DNA of 6,075 nt from Candidatus Falkowbacteria bacterium HGW-Falkowbacteria-2 (GTDB taxonomy: Bacteria > Patescibacteriota > Patescibacteriia > Patescibacteriales > UBA12465). Both the position numbers and the translations under genes were made by a program. Each line of letters starts with the position of its first letter. Position 1 is the first letter of the stretch. The notes beneath the pieces were generated by a model. That model searched no databases. It was not told where the DNA came from and saw only the letters and a list, made by a program, of their open reading frames with translations. Below, piece after piece: positions 1 to 4,474 of this stretch. Where the stretch lies: assembly GCA_002841655.1 (NCBI GenBank), contig PHAH01000052.1, positions 1 through 6,075 on the forward strand. The letters are read 5' to 3'.

Positions 1-687
1 TTCTTTGGCTGGAACTTCCTTTTTTAATTTTTCGATTAAATCAATAGCAGGCTGCATTTGTTCTTGTCCAGCGATAATTGCCTTTAGCATTATCTCTTCC
101 GAGATTTCATTACCAGCGGCTTCAATCATGATTGTTTTTGATTTGGTGCCGGCAACGATAAGATCCAGGCTGCTTTTAGCCTGTTCGAGATAGGTTGGAT
201 TGAAGACAAATTCATTTTCAATCATGCCCACACGAACGCCACCAATTGGACCGCGCCAATCAGCGCCGGAAATTGCTAACGCAGCGGAGGCGGCGATGAG
301 GGAGGGAATGTCATGATCGTTCTCCTGATCAACGGAAAGGGCAGTGATGATAACTTGAATATCACGACGATCATCTTGATTAAAGAGTGGGCGGATAGTG
401 CGGTCAATCATACGACCGGTTAATACTGAGTCATCAGTCGGGCGGCCCTCGCGTTTAATCCAACGTGAACCCTTAATAATTCCGGCGGCATAGAGTTTCT
501 CTTGAAACTCGACCATCAACGGAAAAAAATCTACCCCTTCGCGGAGGGATTTGTTTTGAACGACGGTTGCCATAACGACAGTCTCGCCGTATTGAACTAA
601 GACAGCGGCATCAGCCTGAAGGGCTAGTTTACCAGTCTTAATCGTGAGCTGGCGGCCAAGCCAGTCAGTGCTTACGATTTTTTCCAT
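1..687 (-). CDS. pnp: Polyribonucleotide nucleotidyltransferase (PNPase), N-terminal part, cut by the window edge
   Basis: PNPase is a trimeric 3'-5' phosphorolytic exoribonuclease that releases nucleoside diphosphates and works in mRNA turnover. The 229 codons seen correspond to the first RNase PH-like domain (about residues 1-150) and the start of the helical linker. The protein opens MEKIVSTDWLGRQLTIKTGK, followed by DFFPLMVEFQEKLYAAG near residues 53-69, a GSRWIKREGRP segment near 73-83 and a MIDRTIRPLF motif near 93-102. The usual wording of that last motif is IDRPIRPLF, so a proline is replaced by threonine. GPIGGVRVG near 145-153 and LDLIVAGT near 174-181 are also family hallmarks. The reading frame is open to base 1, so the second RNase PH, KH and S1 domains lie outside the window. 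I chose the ATG at 687-685. An ATG four bases upstream (691-689) is out of frame. Only a weak AGG at 699-697 could serve as ribosome binding site, and it sits in the base of a leader hairpin. The gene follows the NYN gene and rpsO. Identity is secure. Confidence 0.96.
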   Translation of the reverse strand, partial: MEKIVSTDWLGRQLTIKTGKLALQADAAVLVQYGETVVMATVVQNKSLREGVDFFPLMVEFQEKLYAAGIIKGSRWIKREGRPTDDSVLTGRMIDRTIRPLFNQDDRRDIQVIITALSVDQENDHDIPSLIAASAALAISGADWRGPIGGVRVGMIENEFVFNPTYLEQAKSSLDLIVAGTKSKTIMIEAAGNEISEEIMLKAIIAGQEQMQPAIDLIEKLKKEVPAKE

Positions 688-697
688 ACATTTGTGC

Positions 698-752
698 CTG
701 GCCTTTAAATTACAGGACTGTATCTCTACAGTACTATCTATTTAAAGGTCAG
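698..752 (-). promoter_or_regulatory. Long imperfect stem-loop in the pnp leader
   Basis: Bases 740-752 pair with 698-710 at 12 of 13 positions; in the minus-strand RNA the exception is an A-C mismatch. An internal-loop region (711-716 against 733-739) with a few further possible pairs follows. A perfect 6-bp stem (717-722 with 727-732) then closes a GAGA tetraloop, which is of the GNRA type. The base of the hairpin ends 10 nt before the pnp start codon and includes the only AGG that could act as Shine-Dalgarno. No U-tract follows, so it does not look like an intrinsic terminator. In E. coli, pnp is autoregulated through an RNase III-cleaved leader hairpin. A similar role here is inference from position and shape. 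Confidence 0.6.
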
Positions 753-782
753 AGCGTTATTTTTATTCTTTTTATTTAATCA

Positions 783-1310
783 TTATTTTACGCTTAAGCG
801 TGGTGGTTTTGCTGAACCGATTAAAAATTTACGATCACCACCAAGGTCGATAAAGTCATCAGCCTCTTCAACTAAGCGGGAAGAGCAGGTTTTACGGAAA
901 GCGAGCACCTCGACGAGGCAGCCCTTGTTGTTCTGTAGATAAGAGACTAAGGGTAAATAATCACCATCACCAGAGACTAAGACAATAACGTCTAGTTTGT
1001 CGGCCAACTTAATAGCGTCAATAGCGATCCCGACATCCCAGTCAGCTTTTTTGGCGCCACCGGCGAAGATTTGTAAATCTTTCATGCGGACTTCAAAGCC
1101 CTGCTGGCTAAGTGCTTCAAAGAAGGCAGTCTCTTCGTCGCTTTCTGCCCGGATAACATAAGCAGTGGCCCGGATAAGTTTCCGACCAGCCACTGCTCGT
1201 GTAAGTATTTCTTTGAAGTTAACGCGTCTTCCGTAAAGATTCTTAGCGGAATGATACATGTTGGCAACGTCGATGAGGACACCGACGCGTTGTTCTTCGT
1301 GTTTTATCAT
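783..1310 (-). CDS. NYN domain protein, LabA/DUF88-like putative PIN-fold ribonuclease
   Basis: This 175-residue protein has the ordered acidic motifs of the NYN (Nedd4-BP1/YacP nuclease) domain, a PIN/FLAP-nuclease-like fold. VGVLIDVANMY covers residues 9-19, with D14 and N17. KKADWDVGIAIDAI covers 87-100, with D90, D92 and D98. VSGDGDYLPLVSYL covers 112-125, with D115 and D117. These aspartates are the expected metal-binding residues. The domain fills residues about 8-155, and a short basic tail ends at the stop. No signal peptide or membrane segment is visible, so it is cytoplasmic. The start ATG lies 6 bases after the rpsO stop, with no Shine-Dalgarno visible, which suggests translational coupling to rpsO. 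The gene sits between rpsO and pnp, a setting of translation and RNA decay that supports an RNA-processing role. The substrate is unknown. LabA-like family members also include proteins described only as regulators, so nuclease activity is inferred. Confidence 0.9.
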   Translation of the reverse strand: MIKHEEQRVGVLIDVANMYHSAKNLYGRRVNFKEILTRAVAGRKLIRATAYVIRAESDEETAFFEALSQQGFEVRMKDLQIFAGGAKKADWDVGIAIDAIKLADKLDVIVLVSGDGDYLPLVSYLQNNKGCLVEVLAFRKTCSSRLVEEADDFIDLGGDRKFLIGSAKPPRLSVK

Positions 1311-1316
1311 ATTAAA

Positions 1317-1697
1317 TTATGCGTTGTCTTCGGTTGCGTCCGCAATCAGCTCAGTATCTTCAGTTTCTTCCACTACGCCGTATTTCTTTTCCTTGAGCTT
1401 TTCTTCTTCCTCTTCAGCTTGAAGTTTGGTTGCAATTTTTAGCTTCAACTTTTCAGCTAAGGCCTTGAATTGTTCAAAACTTTCTTTTTGTAGGTACTTG
1501 AGGAGTTTGCGGCGTTCGCCGACTTTTTTAAGTAAACCGCGACGTGAGGAATAATCATGCTTATGTAGCTTGAGGTGCTCAGTTAATTCCTTGATTTCCT
1601 CAGTCAAGATAGCAATCTGTACTTGAGGAGAACCGGTATCAGTGTCGTGGACACGGTACTTTTTAATAATTTTCTCCTTGCTCTTTTTGTCTAACAT
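1317..1697 (-). CDS. rpsO: 30S ribosomal protein S15 with an acidic C-terminal extension
   Basis: S15 binds 16S rRNA in the central domain (h20/h21/h22 junction) and is a primary assembly protein of the 30S platform. Residues 1 to about 88 match the family throughout. TGSPQVQIAILTEEI spans 21-35, HLKLHKHDYSSRRGLL spans 41-56 and the stretch RRKLLKYLQKE spans 62-72. The rRNA-contacting residues known from E. coli (T21, H41, H45, D48, S51) are all present. Standard S15 has about 89 residues. This one has 126, the extra 37 or so being strongly charged and mostly acidic: an EEEEE run at 95-99 and an E/D-rich end. The start ATG has no Shine-Dalgarno; the bases just before it read AATACCT. The gene lies 72 bases after rpsT, separated by a leader hairpin, and 6 bases before the NYN gene. 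Confidence 0.96.
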   Translation of the reverse strand: MLDKKSKEKIIKKYRVHDTDTGSPQVQIAILTEEIKELTEHLKLHKHDYSSRRGLLKKVGERRKLLKYLQKESFEQFKALAEKLKLKIATKLQAEEEEEKLKEKKYGVVEETEDTELIADATEDNA

Positions 1698-1708
1698 AGG
1701 TATTTGCG

Positions 1709-1752
1709 CTTTTTCCGAGAACAGGGAGTTGCACCCTCATCCCAGCAAAAAG
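1709..1752 (-). promoter_or_regulatory. Stem-loop in the rpsO leader, candidate S15 autoregulatory site
   Basis: In the minus-strand RNA three stacked helices can form. Bases 1747-1752 pair with 1709-1714 (CUUUUU with AAAAAG). After a single bulged G (1746), CUGGGA (1745-1740) pairs with UCUCGG (1720-1715), which places G-C pairs next to G-U wobbles. AGGG (1737-1734) then pairs with CCCU (1726-1723) around a 7-nt loop. The structure ends 11 nt before the rpsO start codon. S15 is known to repress its own translation in several bacteria through leader structures that differ in shape, and its rRNA target includes a G-U/G-C element. The resemblance here is suggestive only. It is not a terminator, because A-rich sequence rather than a U-tract follows the stem. 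Confidence 0.45.
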
Positions 1753-1769
1753 TGACGATTATTAGGCGC

Positions 1770-2030
1770 TTATTTCAGCGCGTTTATTTTTTTAGCTAAA
1801 CGTGATTTTTTGCGGCTAGCAGCTTCCTTCTTGATAACGCCCTTTTTTGCAGCCTTATCAATATTCTTCATAATTAAAGCAAAATCATCCTTAACGCTCT
1901 TGTCAGCGGCCTGGATTTTCTTGAGAGACTTCTTAACAGAGGTCTTCATGACATTTTTTACTTTAACGTTAGCGATTTCTCGCTTGACACTCTTTCTGAG
2001 TTCTTTTTTAGCCGATTTCTTATTGGGCAT
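1770..2030 (-). CDS. rpsT: 30S ribosomal protein S20
   Basis: S20 binds the 5' domain and helix 44 region of 16S rRNA and helps early 30S assembly. The 86-residue product has the family's usual length and its lysine-rich helical make-up. It opens MPNKKSAKKELRKSVKREIA, has the central KTSVKKSLKKI segment at about 29-39, and ends with the typical GVIKKEAASRKKSRLAKKIN at about 64-83. The start is the only reasonable ATG, and the second-position proline and NKKSAKK opening fit the family. No Shine-Dalgarno is visible in the A/T-rich leader, which reads TTAATTTCGT just before the ATG. The gene has its own promoter candidate and is followed after 72 bases by rpsO, so the two ribosomal genes are probably co-transcribed. 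Confidence 0.95.
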   Translation of the reverse strand: MPNKKSAKKELRKSVKREIANVKVKNVMKTSVKKSLKKIQAADKSVKDDFALIMKNIDKAAKKGVIKKEAASRKKSRLAKKINALK

Positions 2031-2073
2031 ACGAAATTAATTATAAATTGGGTAAATTATTAAAAGTAATACT

Positions 2074-2102
2074 ATGTTAACACAAAACTAAATAAAAATC
2101 AA
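2074..2102 (-). promoter_or_regulatory. Candidate sigma70-type promoter for rpsT-rpsO
   Basis: On the minus strand TTGATT (2102-2097) and TAACAT (2079-2074) are separated by 17 bases, matching four of six positions at each consensus hexamer. Transcription would start near 2067, giving a leader of about 37 nt before the rpsT ATG. The region is very A/T-rich, so chance matches are common and alternative hexamers can be drawn. Confidence 0.4.
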
Positions 2103-2111
2103 GGCTGATTT
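2092..2111 (-). terminator. Weak terminator-like hairpin downstream of tRNA-Pro
   Basis: In the minus-strand RNA, AAATCA (2111-2106) pairs with UGAUUU (2101-2096) around a GCCU loop and runs into a U-rich stretch. The stem is only 6 bp and poor in G-C, and it overlaps the proposed rpsT -35 box. It may therefore end the tRNA transcript only partly, or not at all. Confidence 0.25.
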
Positions 2112-2153
2112 CTTGCCAGATTTATGGTTATATTATTACAAAAATGGCACTTG

Positions 2154-2227
2154 TCGGGGTACTGGGACTTGAACCCAGAATCTCCTGCTCCCAAAGCAGG
2201 CGCCCTAGCCAATTAGGCCATACCCCG
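2154..2227 (-). tRNA. tRNA-Pro (anticodon UGG)
   Basis: The gene folds as a complete 74-nt cloverleaf. The acceptor stem pairs CGGGGTA with TACCCCG, starting with the C1-G72 pair typical of bacterial tRNA-Pro. The D-stem pairs GCCT with GGGC (one U-G wobble). The anticodon stem CCTGC/GCAGG carries loop TTTGGGA, giving anticodon UGG at positions 34-36. The T-stem pairs CTGGG with CCCAG around TTCAAGT. The discriminator is A. CCA is not encoded; CAA follows, so CCA must be added by tRNA nucleotidyltransferase. It is the last of the four tRNAs, 83 nt after tRNA-Phe. Confidence 0.96.
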
Positions 2228-2247
2228 TGAACTGTTTAATGATAAAA

Positions 2248-2302
2248 ATTGCGGACAAGGAACTAGGAATTACTACGTAATTCGTAATTCTAAATCCGCA
2301 AT
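2248..2302 (-). repeat. Inverted repeat with nested GAATTAC/GTAATTC heptamers between tRNA-Phe and tRNA-Pro
   Basis: The outer arms ATTGCGGA (2248-2255) and TCCGCAAT (2295-2302) are perfect 8-bp complements. Inside them, GAATTAC (2267-2273) can pair with either of two tandem GTAATTC copies (2277-2283 and 2284-2290), so two alternative inner hairpins exist. Read on the minus strand, the outer stem is followed by UUUUUAUC, much like an intrinsic terminator. It could end the Ile-Met-Phe transcript, serve as a tRNA processing spacer, or be a small dispersed palindromic repeat. Dispersal cannot be judged from one window. Confidence 0.6.
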
Positions 2303-2310
2303 CTCTTTTG

Positions 2311-2382
2311 TGCCCCGGGTCAGAATCGAACTGACGACACAAGGATTTTCAATCCTTTGCTCTACCACTGAGCTACCGAGGC
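2311..2382 (-). tRNA. tRNA-Phe (anticodon GAA)
   Basis: This is a complete 72-nt cloverleaf. The acceptor stem pairs GCCTCGG with CCGGGGC, including one U-G wobble. The D-stem pairs GCTC with GAGC around the loop AGTGGTA. The anticodon stem AAGGA/TCCTT carries loop TTGAAAA, giving anticodon GAA. The variable loop is GTGTC, and the T-stem pairs GTCAG with CTGAC around TTCGATT. The discriminator is A and no CCA is encoded. The overall sequence closely resembles other bacterial tRNA-Phe genes. Confidence 0.97.
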
Positions 2383-2413
2383 CCAGTGTTTGAACCAATC
2401 GGGCCGGTCTTTG

Positions 2414-2486
2414 TTGCGGGAGCTGGATTCGAACCAGCGACCTCCAGGTTATGGGCCTGGCGAGCTGCCAACTGCTCTATCCCGCG
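2414..2486 (-). tRNA. Initiator tRNA-fMet (anticodon CAU) with C33
   Basis: This 73-nt cloverleaf carries the marks of a bacterial initiator. It has an unpaired C1-A72 at the end of the acceptor stem (CGCGGGA against TCCCGCA), a purine-pyrimidine A11-U24 pair in the D-stem (GAGC/GCTC), and anticodon CAU. The anticodon stem is CCAGG/CCTGG, so the usual three G-C pairs at 29-31/39-41 are reduced to A29-U41 plus two G-C pairs. The anticodon loop reads CCCATAA, placing C at position 33 where U is nearly universal. The T-stem pairs GCTGG with CCAGC around TTCGAAT. The discriminator is A, followed by CAA, so CCA is not encoded. No elongator tRNA-Met is in the window. Identity is strong; the two deviations are read directly from the sequence. 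Confidence 0.95.
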
Positions 2487-2510
2487 ATCATTTAATGTTT
2501 TTAATTGAGG

Positions 2511-2584
2511 TGGGCAATGGAGGATTCGAACCTCCGACCTCAACATTATCAGTGTTGCGCTCTAACCAACTGAGCTAATTGCCC
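2511..2584 (-). tRNA. tRNA-Ile (anticodon GAU)
   Basis: This is a complete 74-nt cloverleaf. The acceptor stem pairs GGGCAAT with ATTGCCC. The D-stem pairs GCTC with GAGC around AGTTGGTTA. The anticodon stem CAACA/TGTTG carries loop CTGATAA, giving anticodon GAU, which reads AUC and AUU. The T-stem pairs GGAGG with CCTCC around TTCGAAT. The discriminator A is followed by CCT, so CCA is not encoded. It is the first tRNA of the cluster, 24 nt ahead of the initiator tRNA. It is not embedded in an rRNA operon, where tRNA-Ile(GAU) is often found. Confidence 0.97.
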
Positions 2585-2637
2585 GTTATTTTCCAAAAGT
2601 AACACTAAAAAATAAGTTTTCGGCAACTTCTTGCTAA

Positions 2638-2666
2638 AATATAACAGAAGGCAAACAAAAAAGCAA
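2638..2666 (-). promoter_or_regulatory. Candidate sigma70-type promoter for the tRNA cluster
   Basis: On the minus strand TTGCTT (2666-2661) and TATATT (2643-2638) are separated by exactly 17 bases. They match the -35 and -10 consensus at four and five positions. Transcription would begin near 2631, about 47 nt before the mature 5' end of tRNA-Ile. It sits in the 103-base gap between holA and the tRNAs, the natural place for a separate promoter. No convincing terminator for the holA operon is seen in this gap, so read-through is also possible. Confidence 0.55.
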
Positions 2667-2687
2667 GAGTTATTTAAGGGGATTTTT

Positions 2688-3656
2688 TTAGCGTAATGAA
2701 GCTACTATGACGTAAAGTTCGCTTTTTATATCCGCCCGGCCCTGCTTGTTCAAATAATCCAACTTAAGAAGCTGTTCCAGTCCGTTTTGTAATTCGGCCA
2801 ACGTAAAGCGACTGCTCTGGGATAAGCTCTTTTTCACTACAAAGGGATGGAGTTTTAGTTTGCTTGCAATTTGAGCCTCGCTAAGTCGTTCTGCTGCCTG
2901 AATCGTTTTTATCTGCAACATTATCTTGAACTGTCGCTGGAACATAGCCAGGATGTACTCGGCACTTAAACCGGCAGCGAACTGTTCTTCAAGTAGTTGT
3001 AGGGCTGCGCTACTATTTTTGCTGCCAAGAGCATCAGTGAGAGCAAAAATATTATCTTCAACCTCTCCCTTAACCATGTCAATTACTAAAGCATTGTCAA
3101 TTGCTTTTCCAGCACTAGCAGCAACCAGTTTTGTGATTTCATTATCAAGTCGCCAAAGGTCATTGCCGGTTCGAGTGATGAGCAGGGAAAGTGCTCCCGG
3201 GCTAATTTGGCCTCCTTTAGCTGTGATTGCTTTTTTGGCGTAGTCAATCACCTGGCTATTATTGAGGGGTTTGAATTCTTGGACGAATGGTTGTTTTTGC
3301 AACCAGGCAAAGAGTTTTTTTGCATCCGCTTTTATTTTTGTCGGCGCAATCTCGCCTTCGTTAAAGATGATGGCATTATCCTCGGCCCCGGCGTGTTTTT
3401 CGCAGAGCTTTAGTAGTCCGGTAAAGACAGTCTCGCTTTTGTTCAGAAAAATATCTTCTATTACAATCATTCTCTTCTTGGTAAACAAAGAGCCAGCACT
3501 TATTTTATCTTGCAGCTCACGAGCATCAGTTGTTTTGCCATCAATGACAATTAAGCTCTGGCCGAGGGTATCAACCGCAGCCATAAAACGCTCCTTTAAT
3601 TCATTCAGTTTTTGGCGGCGTCGAAAAGAATCTGCGCCATGGAGGAGGAAGATCAT
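2688..3656 (-). CDS. holA: DNA polymerase III subunit delta (clamp-loader subunit)
   Basis: Delta is the clamp-loader subunit that opens the beta sliding clamp ring; it works with DnaX and delta-prime in loading the clamp for the replicase. The 322-residue length fits the family (E. coli about 343). The opening MIFLLHGADSFRRRQKLNEL is the typical start of domain I, with SLFTKKRMIVIEDI at 56-69. GNDLWRLDNEITKL at 164-177 is the best-conserved delta motif and lies in domain II. EDNIFALTDAL at 200-210 leads into the collar domain. RQFKIMLQIK at 241-250, HPFVVKKSLSQSSRF at 270-284 and the C-terminal LDYLNKQGRADIKSEL complete it. The start ATG overlaps the murI stop codon as ATGA, with no separate Shine-Dalgarno, which points to translational coupling. 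It is the last gene of the operon running from polA. Confidence 0.93.
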   Translation of the reverse strand: MIFLLHGADSFRRRQKLNELKERFMAAVDTLGQSLIVIDGKTTDARELQDKISAGSLFTKKRMIVIEDIFLNKSETVFTGLLKLCEKHAGAEDNAIIFNEGEIAPTKIKADAKKLFAWLQKQPFVQEFKPLNNSQVIDYAKKAITAKGGQISPGALSLLITRTGNDLWRLDNEITKLVAASAGKAIDNALVIDMVKGEVEDNIFALTDALGSKNSSAALQLLEEQFAAGLSAEYILAMFQRQFKIMLQIKTIQAAERLSEAQIASKLKLHPFVVKKSLSQSSRFTLAELQNGLEQLLKLDYLNKQGRADIKSELYVIVASLR

Positions 3657-4474
3657 AATTCGATAAGTTCAATGTGTGCAATCTTTGAGCCTAAATAATT
3701 TTCAGCAATTGATTTAAAACTTTTTGGCTCATCAGTTAAATAGAATTCGCGCTTACCGTCTTTTATACTTTCTGTTTTATACTCAGGATGTCTTTCAAGA
3801 TAATCAGTTAGACTTGAGGCAATTATTTGTCCGGGATTAGGAACTCCGCAGTTTTTTCCCATGATTCGGCGAACGTCGTTAATAACAAAAGGGTAGTGAG
3901 TGCAACCAAGAATAAGAGTTTTAATCTTTTTCACTTTTAACGGTTGTAGATATTTTTTTAGTATCATGTTGGTCGCCGGTTTACCAGCCAGACCCTCTTC
4001 GATTAGTGGAACGAGCAAAGGCGCACTGTTGCTGTGAACGGCGGCTCCCTTGTTAATTTTTAAAATCTCTTCCTTATACACACCTGAAGAGATTGTGCCT
4101 TTAGTGCCAATAACGCCGATGTTGTCATGGTGGGCGGCTGCTTGAGCAAGAGGAATAATAACACCGAGAATACGACGGTCAGGGTATTTTTTGGGAAGGT
4201 ATTCTTGTTGTAGACGGCGCAGAGCCTGCGATGAAGCGGTGTTGCAAGCGAGAATAATCAGTTGGCAACCTTTAGAGAATAGGAAGTCAACCGCTTCTTC
4301 GGTGTAGCGGTAGATAACTTCAGCAGACCTGCTGCCATAAGGAACCCTGGCGGTGTCACCGAGATAGAGATAATCATAAGCTGGCAACTCTTTAAGAAGA
4401 TGCTTTAAAACAGTCAGGCCGCCAAGACCTGAATCGAACACCCCGATTTTAATCGTTTCCTTATTTTTTAGCAT
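3653..4474 (-). CDS. murI: Glutamate racemase
   Basis: This enzyme converts L-glutamate to D-glutamate, a component of the peptidoglycan stem peptide, in the cytoplasm and without cofactor. With the start chosen here the protein has 273 residues, the usual size. GVFDSGLGGLTV at 11-22 carries D14 and S15. GDTARVPYG is at 39-47. ACNTAS at 76-81 holds the first catalytic cysteine, C77. GCTHYPF at 190-196 holds the second, C191, with H193. The segment near 104-108 reads GVIIP, where GVIEP is common. The reading frame is open further upstream, to an ATG at 4582. That start would overlap murD by 122 bases and add 36 residues unlike the family, so I prefer the ATG at 4474-4472. It overlaps the murD stop by 14 bases and has GAGGTGA within murD as a rather distant ribosome binding site. 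D-glutamate made here is the direct substrate of MurD. Confidence 0.95.
   Translation of the reverse strand: MLKNKETIKIGVFDSGLGGLTVLKHLLKELPAYDYLYLGDTARVPYGSRSAEVIYRYTEEAVDFLFSKGCQLIILACNTASSQALRRLQQEYLPKKYPDRRILGVIIPLAQAAAHHDNIGVIGTKGTISSGVYKEEILKINKGAAVHSNSAPLLVPLIEEGLAGKPATNMILKKYLQPLKVKKIKTLILGCTHYPFVINDVRRIMGKNCGVPNPGQIIASSLTDYLERHPEYKTESIKDGKREFYLTDEPKSFKSIAENYLGSKIAHIELIEL

Noticed and set aside
1082..1282. Minus-strand 66-codon frame inside the NYN gene
   Set aside because: It is out of frame within a well-supported NYN domain gene and has no family features.
2390..2578. Plus-strand open frame with LDSNQRPPGYGP-like and GGFEPPTSTL-like text
   Set aside because: It is the reverse-strand translation of the initiator and isoleucine tRNA genes, a well-known false protein in automatic annotation.
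2630..2668. Inverted repeat CTTGCT...AGCAAG downstream of holA considered as a terminator
   Set aside because: It has only 6 bp with a 27-base loop and no U-tract after it in the direction of transcription. The same bases are better explained as -35/-10 promoter elements.
3262..3666. Plus-strand open frame of 134 codons opposite holA and the end of murI
   Set aside because: It lies antisense to a clearly conserved gene and its translation shows no recognisable domain. It is a shadow of holA codon use.
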